Assembly: GCF_020685205.1 (NCBI RefSeq)
Contig: NZ_JAJERB010000002.1
Span: 372,001 to 436,000, forward strand
Origin: Hymenobacter translucens
Lineage (GTDB): Bacteria > Bacteroidota > Bacteroidia > Cytophagales > Hymenobacteraceae
Reading direction: 5' to 3'
Length of the DNA: 64,000 nucleotides
The notes under the pieces are model-generated. The model saw nothing but the letters and a program-made list of their open reading frames with translations. It was not told where the DNA came from and ran no database searches. This document shows, in pieces, positions 35,381-44,104 of the stretch (positions within the stretch are counted from its first letter, which is position 1; each line of letters opens with the position of its first letter). The position numbers and the translations under genes are program-made.

Positions 35381-36943
35381 CTAGAGGGCCGGACCCTTAC
35401 GGCTCACCAGCAGCAGCGTATGGCAGGACTCATCCTGCTTCAGCTCCATAATCTGAAAGACGGAGTCGAGGCGGGCCGCGTAGTCCGGGTCGCAGACCAG
35501 GGCCACGGTGCCCGGCTGCAACACCCTCGGGGGCGTGGAAACCGGATAGATGGCAAGCTCCTTCTGGTGCTCCTGATACAGCATCTTGTAGAACGTGAGG
35601 GTCGCATTATAGCCCCCGCTGTAAAGTGCCGTCACGCTGTCGAGCTGTGAGTCTTTGTGCAGCGTGGTGCTGAGGTAGCGGGCCAGGTGCCCGTCGGGGC
35701 CGATGCCAAAGTCGCTGTACCGCAGCTTGATAATCTGGTTTACGACGGTTTCGTAGGGCGTGAAGAACAGCACCAGGGTAGCCAGCGTCCCGGCCAGCCA
35801 CACAACCGGCCGCTTGGCGGCGGGCAGGTACTGCTCCCGCAGAGCCTGCAGAACCAACGCCAGTCCCAGCCCCACCAGCAACGCCAGCGCCGGGTAGATG
35901 GGCGCATCGTACCACTCCAGCTTGCTGGCGGCCGTGCTGATGACGATAAACCAGCTGCTGGCGAAGCAGGTGAGCAGCACCGCGGCCCAGCGCAGGCGGC
36001 GCACGGGCTGCACCAGCACCAGGAGCAGCGCCGGCAGCAGCAGCCACAGCCACGGCAGGAAGAGCCCGTTCCGGAACTGGTTGAGGTAGTAGTCAGCCGG
36101 GTGGCCGTGAATCTGCAGATCGGTCAGGTAGCGCCCGCCCAGGTCGTTGGCCAGCACTTCCTGCCAGTAGCCGGGGTCCGCCAGGTTACGGCCCGCAAAG
36201 TAGCCCACCACAATCAGCCCGAAGGCCGCCGCCGCGGCATACACGCGGGGCTGGCGCAGCAGCCAGAGCAGCCGGCCGCGGAAGAGGGTGTAAACCAGCA
36301 GGCCCGGCAAGGCCAGCAGGCCGGCCACGCTTTTGGTAAGAACAGCCGCTGTCAGGCCCACCGCCAGCCAGAGCAGGGCCCGGGAGCGGCTGGTTTCGAG
36401 GTAGCGGAACAGCGAGGTCCAGACCACGACCTGCCAGAAGGTGAGCAGGGCGTCGTAGTCGGCGGTGCGGGCTACGTGCAGCCGCACGTACCCGGTGCTG
36501 CAGACCAGCACAAGCCCCGCGAAAAAGCCGGCCAGCGGCATGCGCAGGTCACGGGCGGCAAAGCGGTAGAGCAGAATCAGGGTGCCCAGGGTAGCCAGGG
36601 CGGTGGGCAGCCGCAGCGCCCAGGTACTGTAGCCAAACAGCGTGAAGCTCAGCGCCTGCAGCCAGATGAGCAGGGGCGGCTTGGTGTTCCAGTGGTCGGG
36701 CTGGCCTTCGAAATGGGTGACCAGCAGGTTGCCGTTGCGCGACATCTCGGCGGCATTTACAGCCAGGCGCGACTCATCCCAGAGCTGAATGGGGTGGCGC
36801 CCCAGCTCGTAGAGGAGGGGGACGGCCGCCAGTAGCAGGAGCAGCAGTAAGAGTTGATTTTCAGGGTTGGTCAGCCACTTCCGGGTGCGGGCGGCATACC
36901 CGGCGAAGCGCGCAGGCTGGGAGACAGAAGCACTAGAAACCAT
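35381..36943 (-). CDS. GT39/ArnT-like membrane glycosyltransferase, copy 3
   Basis: 520 residues from ATG 36943. First-loop motif PIQLWDESRLAVNAAEM, then HWNTKPPLLIWLQALSFTLF, second acidic motif RTADYDALLT, and ~11 helices followed by a soluble C-terminal domain with CDPDYAARLDSVFQIMELK. The same architecture as the copies at 23532 and 26783; the first-loop WDE-A/S-R is common to all three. It is the most upstream gene of a minus-strand series running down to 30377. Presumed to transfer a sugar from a polyprenyl-phosphate donor in the periplasm. Confidence 0.88.
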   Translation of the reverse strand: MVSSASVSQPARFAGYAARTRKWLTNPENQLLLLLLLLAAVPLLYELGRHPIQLWDESRLAVNAAEMSRNGNLLVTHFEGQPDHWNTKPPLLIWLQALSFTLFGYSTWALRLPTALATLGTLILLYRFAARDLRMPLAGFFAGLVLVCSTGYVRLHVARTADYDALLTFWQVVVWTSLFRYLETSRSRALLWLAVGLTAAVLTKSVAGLLALPGLLVYTLFRGRLLWLLRQPRVYAAAAAFGLIVVGYFAGRNLADPGYWQEVLANDLGGRYLTDLQIHGHPADYYLNQFRNGLFLPWLWLLLPALLLVLVQPVRRLRWAAVLLTCFASSWFIVISTAASKLEWYDAPIYPALALLVGLGLALVLQALREQYLPAAKRPVVWLAGTLATLVLFFTPYETVVNQIIKLRYSDFGIGPDGHLARYLSTTLHKDSQLDSVTALYSGGYNATLTFYKMLYQEHQKELAIYPVSTPPRVLQPGTVALVCDPDYAARLDSVFQIMELKQDESCHTLLLVSRKGPAL

Positions 36944-37069
36944 TTATAACCAGATTAGACGAAAGAGAAGTGCTATTGACATAAACTGACTGCTAAATAA
37001 GAACAACGCAGAAGTAAAGGTAGAGAAAAGGTGGCCGGTGCTTTGGACCGGAACCCTGAATAAAATCAA

Positions 37070-37077
37070 TACTTTTG
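37070..37077 (+). promoter_or_regulatory. TAnnTTTG (-7) promoter element
   Basis: TACTTTTG is an exact match, 18 bases before ATG 37096. A TTTG stands 24 bases upstream of it, slightly farther than usual for the -33 box. Confidence 0.55.
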
Positions 37078-37095
37078 CCGGAATACTCCGATGCC

Positions 37096-38502
37096 ATGCA
37101 CCCCACTACCCGGATTGAAACAGCCTTTTGGTACGGCTGTACCATTGTCATCCTGCTGGGAGCAGCCCTCTACAACGGCTTTCCACTGGTTACGTCCGAC
37201 ACCGGCGCCTACATCAACAGCGGGTTTCACTGGGACGTACCACGCGACCGGCCTATTATCTATGGCATCTTCCTGCGCCTGGCCAGCCTGCGGTATTCCC
37301 TGTGGCTGGCGGTAGGCGTCCAGTGTGCTATTCTGGCGGCGCTGCTCCTGCGCGCGGTGCGGGTGCTGGCTCCCCGAACCGTGGCGCCGGGCTGGCGCGT
37401 CGGCATCGTGCTGCTGAGCTCCTGGGCTACCGGCCTGGCCTGGTTTAGCGGGCAGGTGATGCCCGACATCTTCACCGGCATCGGGCTGCTGACCATGCTG
37501 CTGCTGTACTTCGACGACCACCTGGGGCGGCTCGGGCGCGGGCTGCTGCTGGCGCTGCTGCTGCTGTGCGCCATCATGCACTCGTCTAACCTGCTGACAT
37601 TCTCCCTGCTGGGGCTGCTGGTGGCAGCGGTAGCCTGGGTAGTGCGGCACCGCACGCCGGTGTTGCCCGGGCGCCGGGTAGTGCCGGTGCTGGCCGTGGT
37701 GCTCAGCGGCTGGCTGGTGCTGCCTGCCATCCACGCGGCTTTTGGGGGCGGATTCGCCATTTCGCGCAGCTCCTACATGTTTCTGATGGGCCGGCTGGTC
37801 GAAAGCGGCGTGCTCGACAAGTACCTGGCCAAGCGCTGCGACAAAGACACCCCACCCGAGCTGTGCAAGTTTCGCAACGAGCTGCCCAACGATGCCATTA
37901 CCTTTCTGTGGGACGGGCAAAGCGTGCCGAACCGGACCGGGGGCTGGGAAGCCCATGAAACCGAGTACAAGGCCATCATTCAGGACGTGCTGACCAGCCC
38001 GCGCTACTACCCGCTTTTGCTGACGGAGGCCATTCAGGCGACCCTGCGCCAGGTAGTCAGCGTCGAGCACGGCGACGGCTTGACGCCCTTCCGCGAAAAC
38101 TCCAACCCCTTCTGGAAAGTGCAGGAGTCGTTTCCCTATGAGTTGCGGGAGTACCTCTCGTCGCGCCAAAACCAGAGCCGGCTCGACTTCACCGACCTCA
38201 CGGCCCGCAACCAGCTCACGCTGCTGCTCACGGTGGGAGTTCTCTGCGCGGCCCTGGGTTCCCGGCTGCGGCACCGGCTTACGGCCCGGGAGCGGCTGTG
38301 GCTGCTGGTGGCTATTACGGGCATCGTGACCAACGCCGGCGTCACGGGCAGTCTGGCCAACGTGCTGAGCCGGCTGCAAACCCGGGTTGTCTGGGTTCTG
38401 CCTTTTTCAGTGCTTTGCCTGCTGGTGGCGCATGGCCCGGCCCTGCTTGCTTATCTTCGGGGCTGGCTACGGGCTACCCCTTCCGACGCTTCTTCAAATT
38501 AA
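37096..38502 (+). CDS. Polytopic membrane protein of unknown function
   Basis: 468 residues from ATG 37096; the nearby ATG 37091 is in another frame. About nine helices. The first loop holds VTSDTGAYINSGFHWDVPRDRP and the second FSGQVMPDIFTG, with acidic residues in the positions used by GT-C glycosyltransferases. A large extracytoplasmic loop (YLAKRCDKDTPPELCKFR) contains two Cys. No named family recognised. The lipoprotein gene at 38523 follows 20 bases after the stop and is probably co-transcribed; both end before a strong terminator. Confidence 0.75.
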   Translation: MHPTTRIETAFWYGCTIVILLGAALYNGFPLVTSDTGAYINSGFHWDVPRDRPIIYGIFLRLASLRYSLWLAVGVQCAILAALLLRAVRVLAPRTVAPGWRVGIVLLSSWATGLAWFSGQVMPDIFTGIGLLTMLLLYFDDHLGRLGRGLLLALLLLCAIMHSSNLLTFSLLGLLVAAVAWVVRHRTPVLPGRRVVPVLAVVLSGWLVLPAIHAAFGGGFAISRSSYMFLMGRLVESGVLDKYLAKRCDKDTPPELCKFRNELPNDAITFLWDGQSVPNRTGGWEAHETEYKAIIQDVLTSPRYYPLLLTEAIQATLRQVVSVEHGDGLTPFRENSNPFWKVQESFPYELREYLSSRQNQSRLDFTDLTARNQLTLLLTVGVLCAALGSRLRHRLTARERLWLLVAITGIVTNAGVTGSLANVLSRLQTRVVWVLPFSVLCLLVAHGPALLAYLRGWLRATPSDASSN

Positions 38503-38522
38503 CCTTACGTTTCTTTTTCAAC

Positions 38523-39062
38523 ATGAAAAAAATAGCGCCTTTGCTTGGGCTCCTCGGTACGCTGCTGTCGGCCTGCTCCAACTCCGACACCGCTGCCCCG
38601 GACACGGCTAAGCTGATCACCAAAATGGACTTTGAAAGCGTGGAAGGCTGGATGCCCCCCACGCCGTCGCTGACGCGGGAGCAGGCCCACTCCGGTCGGT
38701 TCTCGGTGAAAGTGGACGGCAACAACGAGTTCAGCATGGGCTACAGCAATCTGCTCGGGCGGGTGGCTCCCTCGCGTCTGCGCAAGATAAAGGTGCAGGC
38801 CTGGGTGTACCTGGCCAGCGAGAAGTCGCAGGCCCGGCTCGGGGTACAGATTACCGACCCGGTAAGCGGCAAAGAGCTTTTCGGCGACGGTATTGCCCTG
38901 GGCGAGCAGGTAAAGGAGTACAAGAAGTGGAAGGAAGTCAGCAAGGAAATCTCCCTGCCCGACAACGTAACCGCCACCCAGAACCTCAAGGTATTTCTGT
39001 GGCGTGCGTCGGCCTCCGACGCCGCCTACCTGGATGACGTGCAGCTAAGCATCGTGGAGTAA
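38523..39062 (+). CDS. Lipoprotein, carbohydrate-binding-like beta-sandwich
   Basis: 179 residues. Lipobox at the end of MKKIAPLLGLLGTLLSAC. The mature part reads like a galactose-binding/CBM-type jelly roll: MDFESVEGW, REQAHSGRFSVKVDGNNEF, KIKVQAWVYLASEK, and the closing AAYLDDVQLSIVE, which is typical of the last strand of such modules. Ligand unknown; sugar binding is inferred from fold-like pattern and from neighbouring envelope-glycosylation genes. Confidence 0.78.
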   Translation: MKKIAPLLGLLGTLLSACSNSDTAAPDTAKLITKMDFESVEGWMPPTPSLTREQAHSGRFSVKVDGNNEFSMGYSNLLGRVAPSRLRKIKVQAWVYLASEKSQARLGVQITDPVSGKELFGDGIALGEQVKEYKKWKEVSKEISLPDNVTATQNLKVFLWRASASDAAYLDDVQLSIVE

Positions 39063-39092
39063 TCGGTTTCCTGCTCCGGGCTGACTTGGAGC

Positions 39093-39156
39093 AAACAATA
39101 ATGGCGACGAACAGCGCGGCTCCCCGGAGCAGCTGTTCGTCGCCATTATTGTTTTT
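39093..39156. terminator. 23-bp perfect-stem bidirectional terminator
   Basis: Bases 39093-39115 are the exact reverse complement of 39132-39154, with an inner GCTCC/GGAGC hairpin in the loop (39119-39130) and TTTTT at 39152-39156. It lies between the convergent lipoprotein and GT2 genes. Confidence 0.88.
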
Positions 39157-39171
39157 CTTAGCGGCCGGACC

Positions 39172-39897
39172 CTACCGGCCGCCCAGGCCGTATTTGATAA
39201 TGCAGTAGATGGCCCGGAACCCGTCGCGCCAGCCGATTTTCTTGCCCTCGGCGTAGGTGCGACCGTAGTAGCTGATGCCCACCTCGTAGATGCGGATGTT
39301 GGGAATCTTCGACACCTTAGCCGTTACTTCCGGCTCGAAGCCGAAGCGGTTTTCCTCGAGCTTGAGGCTCTGAATAATGTCGCGGCGGAACAGCTTGTAG
39401 CAGGTTTCCATGTCGGTCAGGTTCAGGTCGGTGAACATGTTCGACAGGAAGGTGAGCATCTTGTTGCCGATGCTGTGCCAGAAGAACAGGATGCGGTGGG
39501 GCTTGCCACCCATAAAGCGGGACCCGAACACCACGTCGGCAAAGCCCTTCAGGATGGGCTTGATCAGAATGTTATACTCCTCGGGGTCGTATTCCAGGTC
39601 GGCGTCCTGAATGATGACGTAGTCGCCGGTGGCCTCGCGGATGCCGGTGTGCAGGGCTGCACCCTTGCCCTGGTTTACGGTGTGCTGCAGCAGGCGCAGC
39701 CCCATTTCCGGGTAGCGCGCCGCGTACGCCTGAATGGTTTCCACCGAGTTGTCGGACGAGCAGTCATTAACCAGGATAATCTCCTTCTGAATGTCGTTCA
39801 GCAGCTTCAGCTCGCGCAGCAGATCCAGAATCTGGTGGATGGTGCGGGCCTCGTTGTAGACGGGGACGACGATAGAAAGCTTGTCGAATTTTACCAA
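39172..39897 (-). CDS. GT2 family glycosyltransferase (DPM1-like, soluble)
   Basis: 241 residues. GT2 fold with [14 protein letters not shown], the metal/nucleotide-sugar motif [12 protein letters not shown], and [12 protein letters not shown]. Unlike the gene at 31927 it has no C-terminal membrane helices, matching the short dolichyl-phosphate-mannose-synthase-like class that charges a polyprenyl phosphate. The frame starts at TTG 39897 with an in-frame TGA just upstream, so a TTG start is required. A perfect TAttTTTG promoter element lies 28 bases upstream. Likely supplies donor sugar to one of the GT-C proteins. Confidence 0.9.
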   Translation of the reverse strand: MVKFDKLSIVVPVYNEARTIHQILDLLRELKLLNDIQKEIILVNDCSSDNSVETIQAYAARYPEMGLRLLQHTVNQGKGAALHTGIREATGDYVIIQDADLEYDPEEYNILIKPILKGFADVVFGSRFMGGKPHRILFFWHSIGNKMLTFLSNMFTDLNLTDMETCYKLFRRDIIQSLKLEENRFGFEPEVTAKVSKIPNIRIYEVGISYYGRTYAEGKKIGWRDGFRAIYCIIKYGLGGR

Positions 39898-39925
39898 AGC
39901 TCAGAAGGGTAAGGATAGTCCGCTA

Positions 39926-39933
39926 CAAAAATA
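39926..39933 (-). promoter_or_regulatory. TAnnTTTG (-7) promoter element
   Basis: On the minus strand the sequence is TATTTTTG, an exact match, 28 bases before the TTG start of the GT2 gene. It supports that start. Confidence 0.55.
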
Positions 39934-40002
39934 GAAGCTTAACCGTAGCAAAACGCCACGATTTTCGAGCCCCCGGAAAGTTTTCTGACTGGTCTGAGCG
40001 GC

Positions 40003-40800
40003 TTAGAGGCTGCTGGTGCGTCCCCCGTCCACGGGCACGTTGGTGCCGGTGATGTAGCCCGCTGCCGGCGAAGCCAGAAACGCTGCCGCTGCCGCTACCT
40101 CCGCCGCCTGCCCGAACCGCCCGGCGGGAATCAACCGCAGCATGCCGGCTTCGATGTCGTCGATGCTCTGGCCCGTCTGCTCCACTTTTTTGGCAATCAG
40201 CGAGGTGTGGCGCTGGGTAAGGGTAGCTCCGGGCAGCACGTTATTGACCGTAATGCCAAAGCCGGCCACCTCGTTGGCCAGGGTCTTGGCCCAGCTGGCC
40301 ACGGCCCCCCGAATGGTGTTGGACACGCCCAGGTTGGGCAGCGGCTGCTTGACGGAGGTGCTGATAATGTTGATGATGCGGCCGTAGCCGGCGGCTTTCA
40401 TGCCCGGCACCAAGGCCTGGGCCAGCAGGTGGTTGCACACCAGGTGCTGGTCGAAAGCCGCCCGAAAGGCCTCGACGGGCGCGTCGAGCAGGGGGCCGCC
40501 GGCCGGTCCGCCGGTGTTGTTGATCAGGATATGAAAGCCGGCCGGGTGCTGGTGCAGGTAGGCCTGAAGCTGTTCGGCCAGCAGATCAGGGGCCGAAAAG
40601 TCAGCTGTCAGGTAGTCGTGGGTCTGGCCGTGGGTGGCGGGCAGCGCGGCGGCTACCTCGCGCAGGCTGGCTTCGTTGCGGGCCAGCAGCGTAACGGTGG
40701 CGCCGCGGCCGGCCAGCTCCTCGGCAATGGCCCGGCCAATACCCTGGGTGCTGCCGCATACCAGGGCCCGGAAAGAAGAAAGGTCGTCGGAGAAATACAC
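40003..40800 (-). CDS. SDR-fold protein lacking the usual catalytic Tyr and Lys
   Basis: 265 residues from GTG 40800. The Rossmann start VCGSTQGIGRAIAEELAGRG and the NNTG motif (HILINNTGGPAGG) are present. After the Ser strand (IINIISTSVKQPLPN), the place of the YxxxK pair reads GVSNTIRGAVASWAKTLANE, with neither Tyr nor Lys at the canonical spacing. This pattern belongs to the ketoacyl-reductase-like SDR subgroup known to lack the standard tetrad. It is divergent from HAAO with 221 bases between, so a link to the kynurenine route is likely but unproved. It may bind NAD(P) without normal reductase chemistry. Confidence 0.85.
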   Translation of the reverse strand: MYFSDDLSSFRALVCGSTQGIGRAIAEELAGRGATVTLLARNEASLREVAAALPATHGQTHDYLTADFSAPDLLAEQLQAYLHQHPAGFHILINNTGGPAGGPLLDAPVEAFRAAFDQHLVCNHLLAQALVPGMKAAGYGRIINIISTSVKQPLPNLGVSNTIRGAVASWAKTLANEVAGFGITVNNVLPGATLTQRHTSLIAKKVEQTGQSIDDIEAGMLRLIPAGRFGQAAEVAAAAAFLASPAAGYITGTNVPVDGGRTSSL

Positions 40801-41021
40801 GGGTTAAAAGTAGGCAAATTCCCGCCCGCCCCCGTCCGGTTGAGTGGTTTTGCGTAAGTTGGCACCCAGCATGAACGCAGTGGCTGAGCTGGCGAACCGG
40901 CCGGCAAAGCGGACCTGCCGGTAACCAGCGGGTAAGGCCCCGCCCGGTTTTCGTCCCGCAGCGCATTCGTTTACTGCACCCTCAGACCCTTTCCCACCTC
41001 AGCACCTTCAATCATAGTCCC

Positions 41022-41552
41022 ATGCCCGTTGCCCGGCCTTTCAACTTTCAGAAGTGGATTGATGAGCACCGTCATTTGCTGAAGCCCCCGGTGGGCAACC
41101 AGCAGGTGTTCAAAGACAACAAAGACTTTATCGTGATGGTCGTAGGCGGACCCAACGCCCGCAAGGACTACCACTACGACGAAGGCGAGGAGCTGTTCCT
41201 GCAGATCGAGGGCGACATCGTGGTCAAGATTATCGAGGACGGCAAGCCGGTGGATATTCCCATCCGGGCCGGGGAGATGTTCCTGCTGCCGGCCGGGGTT
41301 CCGCACTCTCCCCGCCGCCCCGCCGGGACCGTAGGCTTGGTGCTGGAGCGCTACCGCACGGCCGGGGAGCTCGACGGCTTTCAGTGGTACTGCGAAAACT
41401 GCGGCACCAAGCTCTACGAGGAGTTTGCCGAAATCACCGACATCGTGCAGCAACTGCCGCCCATCATGAACCGCTTCTGGCAGTCGGAGGAAAAGCGCAC
41501 CTGCTCGAACTGTGGGGAGGTGATGGCCCCGCCCGCGCCGGTGACCCCTTAA
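41022..41552 (+). CDS. 3-Hydroxyanthranilate 3,4-dioxygenase (HAAO)
   Basis: Opens the ring of 3-hydroxyanthranilate with O2 to give aminocarboxymuconate semialdehyde; cytosolic cupin. 176 residues, the bacterial length. Iron ligands His51, Glu57 and His95 and substrate-binding Arg47 and Arg99 fall at the same numbers as in the structurally known Cupriavidus enzyme (recalled from the literature). The C-terminal rubredoxin-like iron site is complete: Cys124 and Cys127 (CENC), Cys161 and Cys164 (CSNC). The membrane-protein gene at 41562 begins nine bases after the stop. ACMSD and kynU follow on the same strand. Confidence 0.96.
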   Translation: MPVARPFNFQKWIDEHRHLLKPPVGNQQVFKDNKDFIVMVVGGPNARKDYHYDEGEELFLQIEGDIVVKIIEDGKPVDIPIRAGEMFLLPAGVPHSPRRPAGTVGLVLERYRTAGELDGFQWYCENCGTKLYEEFAEITDIVQQLPPIMNRFWQSEEKRTCSNCGEVMAPPAPVTP

Positions 41553-41561
41553 CGCTTGCGC

Positions 41562-42857
41562 ATGCGCTCCACCTACGTGTGGCTGCTGACGGCGGCGCTG
41601 GCGCTGCTGGCCATGTTTCAGGACCGCCGCTGGAAGCCGCTGGAAGTGTTCGACTGGGATGCCGGAGGGTACTACGTGTACCTGCCTTCGGCCTTTATCT
41701 ACCACGACCTGGGCCGGGCCGACTCCCTGGCCCGGCTGCAAGCGGCTGTCCACGACCCCAGCCACCACCACAACATGGGCTTGCTGACGCTGGCCAACGG
41801 CCGCGTTATCTCGAAGTACCCGCTGGGCGTGGCCCTGGCGCAGCTGCCCTGGTTTGCCGGCGCCCACCTGTACGCGCAAGCCACCGGCCAGCCGGCCGAC
41901 GGCTTCAGTCGGCCCTACCAGCAGAGCATAATGGTGGCCGGCCTGTGCTATGGCCTGCTCGGGCTCTGGGTTCTGCGCAAGCTGCTTTGCCACTACTTCG
42001 ACGACGGCCCCGCGGCCTGGGCGCTGGCGGCGGTAGGGCTGGGCACGAACGCCTTTCACTACCTCAGCTTTGAGGCGGCCATGGCCCACGCCCCGCTGCT
42101 GCTGTGGCAGGCGTCCCTGCTGTACTGCACCGCGCGCTGGTACGAAACGCCCCGGCCCCGCTGGATCCTGGGTATCGGGCTGTTTCTGGGGCTGGCTGCA
42201 CTTACCCGGCCAACGGAGGCGCTTTTCGCCCTGATTCCGCTGGCCTGGGGCATTACCTCGGCGGCGGGGATAAGGGGGCGGCTCGGGTTTCTCGGGCGGC
42301 ACATAGGCGTAGTGGCGGGGGCCGTGCTGTTGGCCCTGGTCCTGGTCAGCCTGCAGCTGGTATTCTGGCGGGTCGTGAGCGGACAGTGGCTGGTATATAC
42401 CTACGAAGACGGATTTGACTTCCGGCATCCCCACCTGCTCGACGGATTGTTCAGCTTCCGCAAGGGCTGGCTGCTGTACACGCCCCTGATGCTGGTAGCG
42501 CTGCTGAGCGTGGGCTGGCTGCGGCGCTGGGTGCCGGCTGCTTTGCTGCCCACGCTGCTGCTGGTGCCCGTCGTGCTCTACGTCACCTTTAGCTGGGAGC
42601 AGTGGTGGTACGGCGGCAGCTTCGGGCAACGCTCCCTTATCAGCCTGTACCCGCTGCTGGCGTTGCCGCTGGCGGCGCTGGTAGCGTCAACCCAAAACGG
42701 GCCGCGCTGGCGGTATTTCGCGGCTCGTACGGTGCTGGCCCTGGGCATTGTGCTCAACCTCTGGCAAACCCGGCAGTACAGCACCGGCGCGCTGGCCTGG
42801 GATAATACCACGGCCGAAGCATACCGGCACAACTTCTTTAAGCCAAAGCCCGACTAG
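41562..42857 (+). CDS. Polytopic membrane protein, GT-C-like
   Basis: 431 residues from ATG 41562 with about ten helices. The first loop has VFDWDAGGYYVYLPSAFIYHD, with the acidic pair typical of GT-C glycosyltransferases, and a late loop has FSWEQWWYGGSFGQRSLI. The closest layout in the window is the protein at 28617. It starts nine bases after HAAO and is probably on the same transcript, although nothing suggests a role in tryptophan breakdown. It looks like a glycosylation-island gene lodged between HAAO and ACMSD. No named family. Confidence 0.76.
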   Translation: MRSTYVWLLTAALALLAMFQDRRWKPLEVFDWDAGGYYVYLPSAFIYHDLGRADSLARLQAAVHDPSHHHNMGLLTLANGRVISKYPLGVALAQLPWFAGAHLYAQATGQPADGFSRPYQQSIMVAGLCYGLLGLWVLRKLLCHYFDDGPAAWALAAVGLGTNAFHYLSFEAAMAHAPLLLWQASLLYCTARWYETPRPRWILGIGLFLGLAALTRPTEALFALIPLAWGITSAAGIRGRLGFLGRHIGVVAGAVLLALVLVSLQLVFWRVVSGQWLVYTYEDGFDFRHPHLLDGLFSFRKGWLLYTPLMLVALLSVGWLRRWVPAALLPTLLLVPVVLYVTFSWEQWWYGGSFGQRSLISLYPLLALPLAALVASTQNGPRWRYFAARTVLALGIVLNLWQTRQYSTGALAWDNTTAEAYRHNFFKPKPD

Positions 42858-42979
42858 CGCGCGTCGGTTGTATTTCAGGGGAATGACGCACCACGGCCAC
42901 TTGGCACCGGTCGTTTTGCCCGCTAGCTCAGTGGCTTACACCGGACGTTTAAAGGCTGGGACGCCCTCGGGCTGATTTG

Positions 42980-42987
42980 TATATTTG
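42980..42987 (+). promoter_or_regulatory. TAnnTTTG (-7) promoter of ACMSD
   Basis: TATATTTG, an exact match, 25 bases before GTG 43013. It means ACMSD can be transcribed separately from HAAO, and it argues for the GTG start, because an upstream TTG (42977) would overlap the promoter. Confidence 0.6.
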
Positions 42988-43012
42988 TCGGCACCCGCCC
43001 CGCTTTCTACCC

Positions 43013-44038
43013 GTGCTGAAAATCGACATCCACACCCACATTCTGCCCGAGCGGTGGCCTGATCTGCGTGAGCGGTATGGCTACGGCGGCTTTATCCGGC
43101 TCGAGCACCACAAGCCCTGCTGCGCCCGGATGATGCAGGACGACAAGTTCTTTCGCGAAATCCAGGACAACTGCTGGGACCCCGAGGTGCGCATCCGCGA
43201 GTACGACCAGTTCGGGGTGGACGTGCAGGTGCTCAGCACGGTGCCGGTGATGTTCAGCTACTGGGCCAAGCCCCTCGACGCACTGGATCTGAGCAAGCTG
43301 CTCAACGACCACATTGCCGGCGTGGTCGGCCGCTACCCCGACCGGTTCGTGGGCCTCGGCACGGTGCCCATGCAGGCCCCCGACCTGGCCGTGCGCGAGC
43401 TGGAGCGCTGCGTAAAGGAGCTGGGCCTGGCCGGTATTCAGATCGGCTCCCACGTCAACGACTGGAACCTCGATGCCCCCGAGCTGTTCGAGGTGTTTGC
43501 CGCCGCCGAGGAGCTGGGCGCCTGCGTGTTCGTGCATCCCTGGGATATGATGGCCCAGCAGAAGATGCCCAAGTACTGGCTGCCCTGGCTGGTGGGCATG
43601 CCCGCCGAAAGCACCCTGGCGCTGTGTTCCCTGATCTTCGGGGGCGTGCTGGAGCGCCTGCCCAAGCTGCGCGTGGCCGTGGCCCACGGCGGGGGCTCGT
43701 TTGCCTCCACCATCGGCCGCATCGAGCATGGCTTCCACGTCCGCCCCGACCTCTGCGCCGTCGATAACCCCGTGAATCCGCGTGAGTACCTGGGCCGGTT
43801 CTGGGTTGACTCGCTCGTGCACGACCCGCTGATGCTCGACTACCTGGTCAAGACGCTGGGGGCCGACAAGATTGTGCTGGGCACTGACTACCCGTTTCCG
43901 CTGGGCGAGCTGGAGCCCGGGCAGCTGATCGGCTCCATGCCCTACTCCGACGAACTAAAGGCCCGGATGCTGGGTGCCAACGCCCTGACCTGGCTTGGCC
44001 TGCCCCAGACCCAGTTTGCCAAGCCCCTGGTGCACTAG
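43013..44038 (+). CDS. Aminocarboxymuconate-semialdehyde decarboxylase (ACMSD)
   Basis: Zinc-dependent amidohydrolase-fold decarboxylase that turns ACMS into 2-aminomuconate semialdehyde, drawing flux away from quinolinate and NAD synthesis. 341 residues from GTG 43013 (reads [18 protein letters not shown]). Zinc ligands: His7 and His9 (HTH), the His of [10 protein letters not shown], and the Asp of [10 protein letters not shown]. The His of AVAHGGGSF is also present. The block [15 protein letters not shown] and [14 protein letters not shown] are nearly identical to animal ACMSD as I recall it. It has its own promoter element and is followed 66 bases later by kynU. Confidence 0.96.
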   Translation: MLKIDIHTHILPERWPDLRERYGYGGFIRLEHHKPCCARMMQDDKFFREIQDNCWDPEVRIREYDQFGVDVQVLSTVPVMFSYWAKPLDALDLSKLLNDHIAGVVGRYPDRFVGLGTVPMQAPDLAVRELERCVKELGLAGIQIGSHVNDWNLDAPELFEVFAAAEELGACVFVHPWDMMAQQKMPKYWLPWLVGMPAESTLALCSLIFGGVLERLPKLRVAVAHGGGSFASTIGRIEHGFHVRPDLCAVDNPVNPREYLGRFWVDSLVHDPLMLDYLVKTLGADKIVLGTDYPFPLGELEPGQLIGSMPYSDELKARMLGANALTWLGLPQTQFAKPLVH

Positions 44039-44091
44039 CCGGCGGCCGGCAGGGCCGGAATTTTGTGGTCCCGCCCCGTGGCCGGGCTGCC

Positions 44092-44099
44092 TATCTTTG
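44092..44099 (+). promoter_or_regulatory. TAnnTTTG (-7) promoter of kynU, leaderless
   Basis: TATCTTTG, an exact match, ends only five bases before the kynU ATG at 44105. Transcription would start at or next to the A of the ATG, predicting a leaderless mRNA. Confidence 0.55.
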
Positions 44100-44104
44100 C
44101 CCCA

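Noticed and set aside
39093-39154. Candidate CRISPR or attachment-site repeat
   Set aside because: A single 23-bp inverted pair with a T tract between convergent genes is a terminator; there is no repeated spacer structure or integrase.
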